Origin: PLanc-01 sp035342095
Lineage (GTDB): Bacteria > Planctomycetota > Phycisphaerae > Sedimentisphaerales > Anaerobacaceae
DNA: 64,000 nucleotides
Direction of reading: 5' to 3'
Assembly: GCA_035342095.1 (NCBI GenBank)
Contig: DAOQWL010000017.1
Coordinates: forward strand, 16,384 to 80,383
Part shown: piece by piece, positions 25,531-34,587 of the stretch
How the letters are laid out: every line of letters begins with the position of its first letter
Position numbering within the stretch: the first letter of the stretch is position 1
The notes under the pieces: generated by a model
Seen by the model: the letters and a program-made list of their open reading frames with translations, nothing else
Databases searched by the model: none
Told to the model about the DNA's origin: nothing
Position numbers and translations under genes: made by a program

Positions 25531-26555
25531 CCCGTCTCCGGGTCCAGCAATTCCACCGCCAGGGTCTGCTCGATCGTCAAGTGCGGATGCGCCTTGATTC
25601 CCAGGGGCGGCAGCGAGGCCTTCACCTCCATCCTGTACCGGTGCGACCGTCGCTCGAGCCGGCCCGCTTTGACATGGAACAAATCCTCGCCGGTCCCGTC
25701 CAGGCCCAGGACCTCGTACGGACCGAGGAAGCCGAACGTCCCGCTCATCCGGAACCGCCCGGAGTACGGCACCGGCCAATCCGCAGGCGCCGAATCCGCC
25801 GGCTTGTACGTGCTCTCGATCACCGCCACCGAGCCGCGAGGGCCGGATCGAAAGCCGTTGAACCGGTACGTCACGTCCCTCGCCTGGCGCATCACCATCG
25901 GCGTGGACGCCGGAAGCTGAGAGGGCCACTTGTGCCCGATGATCAATCCCTCGGCCGGCAGAGGAATCGTCGCCACCGCGTCCCACAGGAACCACGTGCC
26001 GGCGATGAAGTCCCCGATCATGTCCGGGTTCTTCGTCCGCCCTCGCGAGCCGTCGCCCTGGAACGCTTTGGCCCCCATCTGACCGATCAGGGCCCGCAGT
26101 TCGTTGGCGTCGACGATCCGCCCGCGAGAATCGACCGTGATCGTATAGCTCTGGCCCTGTGCACTCACGACCGCGTCGGTCCCGGTCGCCCGTCCGGTGG
26201 GCCCGCCGCCTCGAACGGCCTGAACCGACTCGACCGTCGCACGGACCGTGCTGACCCCATAGGGGTCCACCTCGACCGGCGTATAAGCGACGACCATCTC
26301 CATCTGCTCGGTATGCTTCTGCACGCGGCTTGCCGTCTCCGGCGCGTTGGGGTCCCAATCCAGCGTGATCTCCCGTCGGGAGCTGAACCGGTACCGCAGC
26401 GTTTGCCCCGGCTCGAAGTCGATCGTCAGGAACACCCGGCCCTTGTCCGAGACCTGGATTTCTTCCCCGGCGGCCTCGCCGGCCGTCCTGGGGGTCGTCT
26501 TGCATCCCACAAGCAGCACCGCCGCTGCAGCCATGAGCATCCATCCTGTCTTCAC
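25473..26555 (-). CDS. lipoprotein of unknown function (paralogue of the next gene), repeat-derived C-terminus
   Basis: 360 residues from GTG 26555, with AAGGG five bases upstream; an ATG at 26600 overlapping the previous stop (ATGA) is an alternative. The start gives a compact lipoprotein signal ending VLLVGC. The body has a beta-rich fold with TLRYRFSSRREITLDWD, YSITVDSRGRIVDANELRAL-type segment and GTWFLWDAVATIPLPAEG, resembling DUF6263-like exported proteins. The last 19 or so residues come from the dispersed repeat and are probably not ancestral. It follows its paralogue directly. Confidence 0.65.
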   Translation of the reverse strand: MKTGWMLMAAAAVLLVGCKTTPRTAGEAAGEEIQVSDKGRVFLTIDFEPGQTLRYRFSSRREITLDWDPNAPETASRVQKHTEQMEMVVAYTPVEVDPYGVSTVRATVESVQAVRGGGPTGRATGTDAVVSAQGQSYTITVDSRGRIVDANELRALIGQMGAKAFQGDGSRGRTKNPDMIGDFIAGTWFLWDAVATIPLPAEGLIIGHKWPSQLPASTPMVMRQARDVTYRFNGFRSGPRGSVAVIESTYKPADSAPADWPVPYSGRFRMSGTFGFLGPYEVLGLDGTGEDLFHVKAGRLERRSHRYRMEVKASLPPLGIKAHPHLTIEQTLAVELLDPETGNSSSETRNPKQIQNPKQE

Positions 26556-26596
26556 ACATTCCCTTTCAATCGAACGATCCTTCCGATCCCCAGACC

Positions 26597-27655
26597 TCAT
26601 GGCGATGCGACCAGTTCCAGCCGGTGGAGTTGTCGGACGCCCATTTTCAGGGCCGCCGGCTGGGCGACGCCCTGCGCCGCGGCGGGATCGACGACGACCC
26701 ACTCGGTCCACATTTCTTCGCCATACTCGCGAATCCTCCCGCGGTCGAGGTCCAGATCGAGACGGCCCTGGTAGTCCTCCGCATTGTCAAACAGCCCCGG
26801 AGGCAGATTGGCCGCACGGCGCTTGTGCAGTTCCTCGGCCATCGCGGCCGAGGGGATCGCCTTCATCGCCACGCGAGCGACCCGGCGGGCCCCCTCGTCG
26901 AACGGCTGGAGCGTATAGACCCGCTCGAAGCTCTTCACGCCCATGGCGCCGAACGCAAAGGATTTCAGGTTGCTCCAGCTCTCTCCCGGACGCGCTGTGC
27001 CATCCTCCAAGGCCATCAGCGGCGGGACCTCGTGCCGGTCCCGGACCACCTCCTCGGAGAACAGTCTGGCCGCCACGTCCTGGGCCGGCGGGCCCGTCTG
27101 CACCGCCTGTCGGACCGATTCCATGTCGAGCAGCGCGAGCACCTCTCCTCGCGGGGACATCTCCACGCTGTAACGAGCCCCGATCAGTGCCGCCAGACCG
27201 TTGTCCTGGTCCTGGGAATTGCCGCTGTCGAATTCGAAGACGACCTTGCTCTGGATCTGCCCGACGTACTTGAGGGCCTGGATCGTGATCTCCAGCACCG
27301 CGTTGCCGTTGGCGCGGACCTCCTTGACCTTCTGCTCGAATGTGATCTCGATGTGGTTGCCCGAGCGGCCGTCGGCGTATCCGGCCGGGCGGCTCTCCTG
27401 CGGCCCCATCCATTCGACGCTCTTCCGGATCTCGGTGGTCACCTTGTACGTGACAACGTCTCCCGGCTCGCACATCAGCACAAGATGGACCGGCAATCCC
27501 GCGTCATTCGGCTCGGGCGAGGCTTCCCGTGCCTCCGACGGTTCGACGTTCACCGCCGGCGCGGTCGCCCCTTCCCTCTGGCAGCCGGAAACCGCCAGGA
27601 ACAGGCAGATCGCAATACCCACCGCGACGACGACCGGTCTGATTGTTCGCACCAT
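26597..27655 (-). CDS. lipoprotein of unknown function (DUF6263-like)
   Basis: 352 residues from ATG 27655 with GGAG five bases upstream. Signal MVRTIRPVVVAVGIAICLFL followed by lipobox AVSGC. The body repeats the plan of the downstream paralogue: CEPGDVVTYKVTTEIRKSVE, a strand with FEQKVKEVRANGNAVLEI, YSVEMSPRGEVLALLDMES and a C-terminal DLDRGRIREYGEEMWTEWV. The resemblance suggests a tandem duplication. The role is unknown; both would be anchored at the outer or inner membrane facing the periplasm. Confidence 0.65.
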   Translation of the reverse strand: MVRTIRPVVVAVGIAICLFLAVSGCQREGATAPAVNVEPSEAREASPEPNDAGLPVHLVLMCEPGDVVTYKVTTEIRKSVEWMGPQESRPAGYADGRSGNHIEITFEQKVKEVRANGNAVLEITIQALKYVGQIQSKVVFEFDSGNSQDQDNGLAALIGARYSVEMSPRGEVLALLDMESVRQAVQTGPPAQDVAARLFSEEVVRDRHEVPPLMALEDGTARPGESWSNLKSFAFGAMGVKSFERVYTLQPFDEGARRVARVAMKAIPSAAMAEELHKRRAANLPPGLFDNAEDYQGRLDLDLDRGRIREYGEEMWTEWVVVDPAAAQGVAQPAALKMGVRQLHRLELVASP

Positions 27656-27881
27656 CGAGGCTCCGTAATCAATATCCACGCTGCGCCGACCCGTCCGTCC
27701 TCGCGAGGCCGATCTTCCATCCTCCTGCGCCGAGTTCAGAATGACCCATCCGGCGCAAGAGTCTTCGGGAGCCCATTGTAGGCTCGCCCGACTTCGGCCG
27801 CCAACGTTTTTCCAGGCATGGAGCAAGAGCGTGTGGCATGAGGACTACGTGGGTTGGCGTGCGACGGACCGGTCTCGCTCG

Positions 27882-28859
27882 TCAGTTGACAGCGTCTTCG
27901 GGGATGTAGAAGATGCCGCGACTGCCTGTGCCGTCGGGATAGGGAGGGACACCCTCGGAAGTCAGGGAGACCCGCAGCGGAACCGTTTGTTCGGGCGTGT
28001 AGGTCGATACGTGCCCGTCGACATAGGCGGCTCGCAGCTTCACATCCGGCATGGCTTCATTGGGATCGCCCTCGGCCGTCCACAGGGAGGCCGCCAGCCA
28101 GGTTTCCTGGACGACACCGCCGCCGGCCAGCTTCTCGCAGCTCGCGAAAGCTCCAGGCGTTTGCCAGGGCCCGTAGCCAAAATAGTCGGTGACCAGCAAC
28201 TGGCTCTGCCTGCCGCCTGCGGCGGGACCGCTGGGGCCTCGGAACAGCCTCCGCGGCTCGCCCAGATACCCGACGTAGTTCCAATAGAAGCAGAAGGTGC
28301 CGTCGACCGGGTCGTAGGTCACCGGCGTGTCCGGGTTGTCCCATTCGTCGCCGGCCTCCCACGACGCCTGTGCGTACGTGTAGGGTCGCGGCGCGCCGGG
28401 ACAGTACATGGTCTTGCCGTCTGGGATGTAGTCGCGAAGGTAGGCGCTCATGGCACGATGGAGCTGGGGAGCTCGCTTGCGTTTGCCCGTGATGGCGGTC
28501 GGATCGTACCAGCTCCACTCACTGTCATACCCGATCGTCGCGACGGAGTCGGGATAGCGGTCGTCGTTTTCGGAGGCAAAGAGGGTGACGCCGGAGGCGA
28601 TCTCCCGCTGGTTCCTCATTCCCAGCATTCCCGTCGCCTGGCGCCGGACCATGTTCAGTCCCGGAACGAGGATGGCGAGCAACAGGGTGATGATGGCGAT
28701 AACGACGAGCAGCTCGATGAGTGTAAACGCCCTCCGCGAGCTCGCGTCGCGTCGGTCCGCACCACCGCAGCTCTTCACCCCACGTGCCCCGATCGAGATG
28801 GTTTGGCATCTCGTGCGGATAGCTGAATCCTCCGATCCCAAAAGCCTTTTCTGGCTCAC
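27882..28859 (-). CDS. pseudopilin-like protein with prepilin N-terminal methylation motif
   Basis: 325 residues from GTG 28859; a GTG at 28778 is an alternative. The type IV prepilin/pseudopilin motif RRAFTLIELLVVIAIITLLL, with Glu at +5, is preceded by a positively charged leader. The soluble C-terminal part (HVSTYTPEQTVPLR, AAYVDGHV) matches the planctomycete G-type pseudopilins that follow the motif with an H-X9-DG end. Such proteins are abundant in these genomes and are probably exported or assembled by a type II secretion-like machine. Promoter at 28921-28949. Confidence 0.85.
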   Translation of the reverse strand: MSQKRLLGSEDSAIRTRCQTISIGARGVKSCGGADRRDASSRRAFTLIELLVVIAIITLLLAILVPGLNMVRRQATGMLGMRNQREIASGVTLFASENDDRYPDSVATIGYDSEWSWYDPTAITGKRKRAPQLHRAMSAYLRDYIPDGKTMYCPGAPRPYTYAQASWEAGDEWDNPDTPVTYDPVDGTFCFYWNYVGYLGEPRRLFRGPSGPAAGGRQSQLLVTDYFGYGPWQTPGAFASCEKLAGGGVVQETWLAASLWTAEGDPNEAMPDVKLRAAYVDGHVSTYTPEQTVPLRVSLTSEGVPPYPDGTGSRGIFYIPEDAVN

Positions 28860-28920
28860 CGAATCGGAAGCCCCACGCCAAATAGCACGTTTCAGGGGCC
28901 TCCTGACCGGCTAACCAACT

Positions 28921-28949
28921 ATTATATGACTGTGCCAATCCGATTGCAA
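28921..28949 (-). promoter_or_regulatory. sigma70-like promoter of the pseudopilin gene
   Basis: Minus strand: TTGCAA (28949-28944), 17-bp spacer, perfect TATAAT (28926-28921). Transcription would begin near 28914. The rest of the gap up to the beta-helix stop (29235) shows nothing further. Confidence 0.7.
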
Positions 28950-29234
28950 CAAGAATACGTTCGTCGGACCGGTATTGTGCATACATATCGGTCAAGCCCC
29001 CCAAAACACCACGAATGGTGGGTTACGGCACTGCCGCCACCAGCGATTGCGTATCAAAGAGCCACTGACCTGTCCAGAGCGGTGGATTCCGTTGAAAATC
29101 CACAAACAGGGGAGAGCAGCCGGATCGGTTCGAGAAGCAAGGCCGCTGCACGTCTGCTCTCCCTTCCCCCCCCCGGCGCGAGGGCCGGTCTACTGGGATC
29201 CTCGCGATCCATGCCCTGGGTCGCAAGGCGTGAT

Positions 29235-31814
29235 CTACGGACAAACGGGCCCGCTGCTGAGGCTTGCGTAAGGGGTCCCGCCGTAAGCGCCCATATTGAT
29301 CCGATTGCCATTCGGCACCCGTTCATTGCGGAAGGAGTCGAACGGGTCGCCCGCATCGATGCAGGGACTCATCACGCCGTCGGTCACCCAGGCGCCGCTG
29401 CTCGATACATAGCGCCCGTACGGCGAACGCAGATGGTAGTCTCCGCCGGCGGCGTTCGCGAACAGCGGATCGTTGTTGATGACGCCGGTCTTCTTGCCCG
29501 CCGTGACGCCTTCGATGCAACTGTAGGTCGCGCTGCAATCGAACAGTTGTCCGTCTTCATTGCCCCACACGATGCAGTTGACGATGTTGGGCTTGGCGCC
29601 ATGATACGCGACGATGCCGAACTGATTGTCCACGATCGTCAGGTTCCTCAGAGTGGGACAAGCGCCGTCACAGATGATGCCGGCGGTGGCGCAGCCCGTG
29701 ATGACGAAGTTGGCCAAGACGCTGCCGGCGTCCTCGGCCTTGGAGAACGTGAACGCGTAATCGGGCGCCACGATCACGGCTGCATCGGCCGCGCTCTGCA
29801 CGGTGATGGCCTTGCCTGCGAACGAGAGTCTCTCTTCGTACCGCCCCGGCCAGACGAGGATCGCATCGCCATCGACTGCGACCTGGATTGCCCTCGCGAT
29901 GGTAGCGAAGGCGCGGGACTGGCTCACGCCGGTGTTCGTGTCGCGACCGCTCTTGCTGACGTGGTAGACCGTGCGTTTGGGGCTCTTGCTGGCCTCGGCG
30001 GTTCCGCCGTAGGCGCCCATGTTGACCCGGTCGCCGTTCAGCGGCGGCTCGTACTCGACCGAATCCCAAGGATCGCCAGCATCGAGGCAAGGACTGCACG
30101 TGCTGTCGCTGACCCAGGTGTCCGAAGCCGGATTATAGCGTCCGCCGGTCGATTTGAGGTGATAGTCCGAGCTCGACGCGGCGGCAAAGAGCGGATCGGA
30201 GTTCATGTTGCCCGTGCCGGGGTAGCCGCCCTGGATGTCCGAATAGGTCACCGGATACGTGGACGAAGCATTGGCAATCGTCACGGCAGTCCCCTCGTTG
30301 CCCCAGATGATGCTGTTGGAAATCGTGATGTTGACGCCGCTGGAGTTGACGCCGCCGGCGGCGGAACTGCCCAAGGCATAGGTCAGCCTGTTCCGGGCAA
30401 TCGTACAGTTAACGATGGCGACGGCACATTGCCAGCTCGACATGGTCGCCGAGGGCAGCGCCGTGGTGGCGCCTTCGACGAGGATTCCGGCGCCGGCATC
30501 CGCCTGGTTGGCAGAAAAGACGCAGTTGCGAAACATGACATCGCAGCCCTGGCCGCCGCAGTAGGCGCCGCCGCCTCGCAGCGCGCCGGGCGCGAGGTTG
30601 TCGGAGAAGGTGCAGCCGGAGACGACTGCGGAACTGTGCAGGACGTAAAGACCGGCGCCCCAACTGCTGGAGTAGGCGTTGGTGTTGCCCCGGATCACGG
30701 AATTGGTGATCGTGGTGTTCGATTCGCCGACCAGGGCGATTCCGGCGCCCCGGCCGCCCGTGTTGGACGAGCCGAGCCCGCCTGCGAGACAGTCCCGGAT
30801 CGTGCAGTTGATGATCGTCGGGTCGCCGCCGACACAGCCGATGCCGCCGCCCAGTTCGGCGCCGCAGTTCTCGATGATGCAGCCGGCGATGGTCGGACTG
30901 CTGAACTCACAGTAGATGCCGCCGCCGATGGGGTGCAAGGCGCTCTGTGTCCATTGGAGGGGATTGGCGGGGATGTCCGTGCCGTAGATCCGCCCGCCTC
31001 GAATGGTGAAGCCGGAGAGGATGGAATCCGCGGTCTCGCCCTGGTGGAAGTAGAATCCCCGTCGTCCCGTGGACGTGGGAGAGCCGCAGTCGATGATCGT
31101 GGCCGCGGCGCCGCTGGCGCTGCGGACGGTGATTCGCTTGCCCTGGAAATCGATGTCCGAGTTTCCCGCTCCCGAGTAGGTCCCGGCGGCCACCTCAATG
31201 ACGTCGCCCGAGTGCGCGGCATTGATGGCCTGCTGAATCGTGCTGTGGTTCTGGGGGACACGGATCGTCGCGGAGGACTGCGAGAGGGAGACCTGGATGT
31301 TGTCGATCGTAGCCCGGCCGCCGCTGAGCAGGACGTAGCACCTGCCCATATTCGAGGAGATGGGGATGGTGTTGCGTCCAGCCCACAAATACATCGGGCC
31401 GGACCAGGTCACCCCGTCGGGCGAGGTCGAGCAGGACAGTTCCCCGCCGGTCGGATACTGAGACACGGTCGCACTGCAGGGGAAGGAGACATCCACAGTA
31501 AAGGTGCCTGTGACGATCCCATGGGTGGACGAGGTCGCCGGGGGCAGACAATAGGCCAGCCGGGCCGGCTGGTCCCCGTGCTCCATGAACAGCAACTCCC
31601 GGTCCGCACCCGGTTCGTAGTACTGCAGATAGGGTTCCGCCAGGGGAGTCGTGTCGAGAGTCCAGAACGGGGAATGCAGATAGGCGCCGGACTCCACCTT
31701 GTCCGAAGAAAAGTCATCCGAATAACTGAACGGCCAATCCGCCCCGGCCGGCGACGCCAGCACCAGGGCCAGCAGAACAACTCGCACCAATCTGATTGTC
31801 GTCACATCACTCAT
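29235..31814 (-). CDS. secreted right-handed parallel beta-helix protein with two helix domains
   Basis: 859 residues from ATG 31814. Signal peptide (MSDVTTIRLVRVVLLALVLA). Then a lectin-like beta domain, a first beta-helix starting TIRVPQNHSTIQQAINAAHS and a second starting VYHVSKSGRDTNTGVSQSRA. Both end in the planctomycete-typical sequence CSPCLDAGDP ... NGDRVNMGAYGGT (second copy NGNRINMGAYGGT), i.e. an internal duplication. Repeated short motifs such as NCTI, NSIIWGNEG and NCIVWGNED mark coils. Such proteins commonly bind or cleave polysaccharides; no catalytic residues are evident, so binding or structural function is more likely. Confidence 0.85.
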   Translation of the reverse strand: MSDVTTIRLVRVVLLALVLASPAGADWPFSYSDDFSSDKVESGAYLHSPFWTLDTTPLAEPYLQYYEPGADRELLFMEHGDQPARLAYCLPPATSSTHGIVTGTFTVDVSFPCSATVSQYPTGGELSCSTSPDGVTWSGPMYLWAGRNTIPISSNMGRCYVLLSGGRATIDNIQVSLSQSSATIRVPQNHSTIQQAINAAHSGDVIEVAAGTYSGAGNSDIDFQGKRITVRSASGAAATIIDCGSPTSTGRRGFYFHQGETADSILSGFTIRGGRIYGTDIPANPLQWTQSALHPIGGGIYCEFSSPTIAGCIIENCGAELGGGIGCVGGDPTIINCTIRDCLAGGLGSSNTGGRGAGIALVGESNTTITNSVIRGNTNAYSSSWGAGLYVLHSSAVVSGCTFSDNLAPGALRGGGAYCGGQGCDVMFRNCVFSANQADAGAGILVEGATTALPSATMSSWQCAVAIVNCTIARNRLTYALGSSAAGGVNSSGVNITISNSIIWGNEGTAVTIANASSTYPVTYSDIQGGYPGTGNMNSDPLFAAASSSDYHLKSTGGRYNPASDTWVSDSTCSPCLDAGDPWDSVEYEPPLNGDRVNMGAYGGTAEASKSPKRTVYHVSKSGRDTNTGVSQSRAFATIARAIQVAVDGDAILVWPGRYEERLSFAGKAITVQSAADAAVIVAPDYAFTFSKAEDAGSVLANFVITGCATAGIICDGACPTLRNLTIVDNQFGIVAYHGAKPNIVNCIVWGNEDGQLFDCSATYSCIEGVTAGKKTGVINNDPLFANAAGGDYHLRSPYGRYVSSSGAWVTDGVMSPCIDAGDPFDSFRNERVPNGNRINMGAYGGTPYASLSSGPVCP

Positions 31815-31832
31815 GGACACCACTGTCAAACT

Positions 31833-31867
31833 GGGTTCTTAGGTGGGACGAGCCCACCTAAAAACCC
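31833..31867. promoter_or_regulatory. hairpin in the leader of the beta-helix gene
   Basis: GGGTT-C-TTAGGTGGG (31833-31847) pairs with CCCACCTAA-A-AACCC (31853-31867), a 15-bp stem with one mismatch and a 5-base loop, 19 bp upstream of the ATG at 31814. It could hide or protect the start region; there is no T-run for a terminator. Confidence 0.45.
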
Positions 31868-31949
31868 GCCGCAAAACAACCAGCAACTATTCAGTTGCCA
31901 ATAAGCTTGTTAGAGCAGAATCGCAGGGCAGAGTTCCCGCAATCCGATA

Positions 31950-32036
31950 AAGGCCCCGGGGCTCGGGACCGCCCACGCGACGCTTCGTGTGGGCCGACCC
32001 GAGGACAACAGGACAGCCCCGGGGCCTTCTTTCTTG
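31950..32036. ncRNA. long structured element, candidate small RNA or composite terminator
   Basis: Perfect 14-bp outer stem AAGGCCCCGGGGCT (31950-31963) / AGCCCCGGGGCCTT (32015-32028); inner stems CGGG (31964-31967)/CCCG (31998-32001) and GCCCAC (31971-31976)/GTGGGC (31989-31994); on the plus strand it is followed by TTCTTTCTT. The surrounding gap 31868-32349 carries no convincing gene on either strand, only this element. A long, nearly unbranched hairpin with a pyrimidine tail suggests an RNA transcribed on the plus strand; strand and function are not proven. Confidence 0.45.
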
Positions 32037-32349
32037 GTATCTCCGTCCCAACCGACCTTCCTATCGGACGTATGACGACCTCCCTGTCGTTAGCGGGCAG
32101 AGCGTCCGACAACTCTGCGATGGCCTCCTCCCTGTCGGCCCATTCCTCCGGTTCGGTCGGACGAAGATACGACAACCTCACGGACGTGTTCGCGATCCCA
32201 CGAACACAGCCAATCCTCGGCGAAGCGTTTTCATTCGTTATGTTTGCTGCACAGACCACCCTGACCCTCCCGCCACACCCCTCTGTGCGGGCATACTTCA
32301 TCCGTACCCACAACCACCCTCTGCTCACTTGGCCGGATGGTCGGCTCAG

Positions 32350-34242
32350 TTATTGGCCTCCCAGAGTCCCGTTCGCCAGGGCGACGAGCCAGAGGATGCC
32401 CGGATCCTCACGGAATGTCGCTTGCAGCGGTCGGGACGACGGGACGGCAAACTCGCTGCGGCTGACGTTCACATCCGAAAGGTACTCGAATTCGAGCGAA
32501 CCGGCGGGGACGTCCGCCACGATGAAATCGATCCGGCGGACGAGGTCCGCCTCGATATCGATGGTATACACAAGCTCTGTCTTGTCCGAAGTCACGGTGA
32601 CCTGTGCCTGGCGACCATCGGCCGTCAGTTGAGTCTCGAACCGGGCCCGCTGGGCAGCCGCATCCCGACGGACCGTATCGACCGCGTGCAGACCCATCCA
32701 GGGACGCGACAAACCGCGAAAGAAGCTGCCCTGGCGGTACTTGAACGAGGACTCGCCTTGAGCGTTCTGAAGCGTGGCCGCGGAGCCGCTATCGACGACG
32801 ACAAGATCGCCGACGGTCAGACGCAACCAGGGACGATGCTCTTTGCTCACTGCGTAGACGAACGGGACCCTCCCGGCGCCGGCGACCTTTCGTCCGCCAA
32901 CCGTGCCTTGAATACGGAAGTACGTCCAGCCGCGCCGGTGCATCGCGTCGCGATTGTCCACGATCCGCGCATCCGTCGGCCAGTCGCTCTGGAAGTAATC
33001 GGTGTCGAGGACATTGGAGCTGGAGATCGTCCACGGCGTATCGACAGCCGCGTCGTCGGTCTTCCGCTCGACCACCGCCAGCAGGCCGCGCCCTTTCTTG
33101 GCGGACACAGGCTGGATATCGTTGCGGATTCCCTCCACCTGCGCGAGGAAGCCTCGCATCGTCGGGCTGTCCGTCGGGAGCTTGAACACGCTCAGGTCGT
33201 CGAGCAGCATGCGGTGGTTATTGATCGTAACCGTATTGCCCTGGTAGGCATAATTGGCTTCCCCATTTTGGAGCACGGTGGATGCGCCGTTGCGGGACTG
33301 GGCTCGCAGGATCAGCGAGCCGTCCGGGCCTTCCGGGAAGTAGTACCAGTACTGTTCATGGGCACTCGTGGCGGTCGCATAAGGGCTGACGATCCGGTTG
33401 CCCGGGACCAGCGGACGGTCGCCGAAGCCGACCTGCCTGGCGGGTCCGGAAGTGGTCACAACCGTCCCGACGGTCAGCGCGCCGACTGCCGCGACGGTCA
33501 CAATCCCCGTGGTGCTGCTGGCCAGACCCGCGACACTGGCCGCCAGGCCCGCCTTCAGGACTGCCGCCGGGACGGTGAGCTGGGCCGCGGCCGCTTTGCT
33601 CGGCGCAGTCATCTTGCCGAACACGATCAAGGCCGCCAGGAGCGATCCCCTGCTGAATCCGTGACTTAGGAGTTCCTTCTGGAGTGCCTTCTTGGCCCGG
33701 ACGAAGAGCATCCGTGTGCTGAACTCGCTGCAACCCATCGATTCGGCGATTTCGCTGTAGGCCATGCCGTCGTAACAACGCATGACCAAGACCGCCTTAT
33801 GGCGGGTCCGCAGCTTCTGCATGGCGCCGGCGACAATGCTCTTGAGCTCGTCGCCGACGAGCCCTTCGAATCCTTCCTCACGTTCCTGCACGGTGCCCCG
33901 ACGTCGCTCCTCCGAAGCCGCTGCGTGTTTCATAGCCTTCTCCGTCCGATAGTGCCGGTGCAGCTTGTTGGTCGCGATCCCGTAGAGCCACGGCCAAAAC
34001 CGGTCCGTCTTCTGCAGCTTGCCAAGTATCTTGCACATCTCTAAGAGGCTCTCCTGAACAATTTCCTGCGCCAGATCGTCCTTCTGAGTAAGGCGATAGA
34101 CATAGGTCCTGAGCCGCTCCCTGGCGACCTGAGCGAGGTTGTTGAGGCTCTGCCGATCTCCCCGTTGAGCCCGTTCTATCAGCTCGATCTCGTTCACTTG
34201 TCTGTCCACAGCGGACTGGGTTGTCTGATCCATGGTCATCAT
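32350..34242 (-). CDS. ECF sigma factor with transmembrane segment and large C-terminal extension
   Basis: 630 residues. Region 2 of an ECF sigma factor spans about 20-100 (DDLAQEIVQESLLEMCKI, RFWPWLYGIATNKLHRHY), region 4 about 135-190 (LRTRHKAVLVMRCYDGMAYS, then EIAESMGCSEFSTRMLFVR). A glycine/alanine-rich hydrophobic stretch at about 227-263 forms one membrane helix, and about 365 residues follow, with strand-rich segments such as WYYFPEGPDGSLILRAQSR and ATLQNAQGESSFKYRQGSFF. The extension would be periplasmic and could sense envelope signals, tying the sigma factor to the membrane without a separate anti-sigma. The starts 34242 and 34233 are both possible; neither has a strong Shine-Dalgarno. 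Confidence 0.85.
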   Translation of the reverse strand: MMTMDQTTQSAVDRQVNEIELIERAQRGDRQSLNNLAQVARERLRTYVYRLTQKDDLAQEIVQESLLEMCKILGKLQKTDRFWPWLYGIATNKLHRHYRTEKAMKHAAASEERRRGTVQEREEGFEGLVGDELKSIVAGAMQKLRTRHKAVLVMRCYDGMAYSEIAESMGCSEFSTRMLFVRAKKALQKELLSHGFSRGSLLAALIVFGKMTAPSKAAAAQLTVPAAVLKAGLAASVAGLASSTTGIVTVAAVGALTVGTVVTTSGPARQVGFGDRPLVPGNRIVSPYATATSAHEQYWYYFPEGPDGSLILRAQSRNGASTVLQNGEANYAYQGNTVTINNHRMLLDDLSVFKLPTDSPTMRGFLAQVEGIRNDIQPVSAKKGRGLLAVVERKTDDAAVDTPWTISSSNVLDTDYFQSDWPTDARIVDNRDAMHRRGWTYFRIQGTVGGRKVAGAGRVPFVYAVSKEHRPWLRLTVGDLVVVDSGSAATLQNAQGESSFKYRQGSFFRGLSRPWMGLHAVDTVRRDAAAQRARFETQLTADGRQAQVTVTSDKTELVYTIDIEADLVRRIDFIVADVPAGSLEFEYLSDVNVSRSEFAVPSSRPLQATFREDPGILWLVALANGTLGGQ

Positions 34243-34464
34243 TGTGCAAATAGGTGCCGCATCCGGGGCATTTCGTAACGCATTTTTCCATCACCTCGTG
34301 CGATTTTCCGCACGTCCGGCCGCACAGGCGTTACAACCGTCCCAACCACCCCTCCAGCGGCCATAACCCTCGGTCTTCACTGGCTTTGCAGGAACCACCA
34401 GGAACCCGTGGCATCTGTTCTCATACTACGCACCCGCCGCCATCTTGGCTCGCTCTGTCCCCAG

Positions 34465-34473
34465 ATTATACCA
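34465..34473 (-). promoter_or_regulatory. extended -10 element upstream of the sigma factor gene
   Basis: Minus strand TGG-TATAAT, i.e. an extended -10 TGnTATAAT. No good -35. It would give a leader of about 215 nt before the sigma gene in the 345-bp divergent gap. Confidence 0.35.
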
Positions 34474-34587
34474 TATTCTCGTGTTGAACTCCCACCTAAA
34501 GCCGGGGGGTTGGCGCGTCGATACAAATACCCTGAACGATCGCAAACTACGGATAGCAGAACATACGAAGTGGAAGGGGATTGATCG

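Noticed and set aside
28525..29004. Minus-strand frame of 159 codons over the pseudopilin start
   Set aside because: It runs through the -35/-10 promoter of the pseudopilin gene and into its coding region in another frame; no motif.
28926..31904. 992-codon open frame on the plus strand
   Set aside because: It is antisense to the beta-helix gene, whose signal peptide and repeat motifs are clear. High GC removes stops from the opposite strand; the translation has no recognisable domain and is Arg/Gly/Ala-rich.
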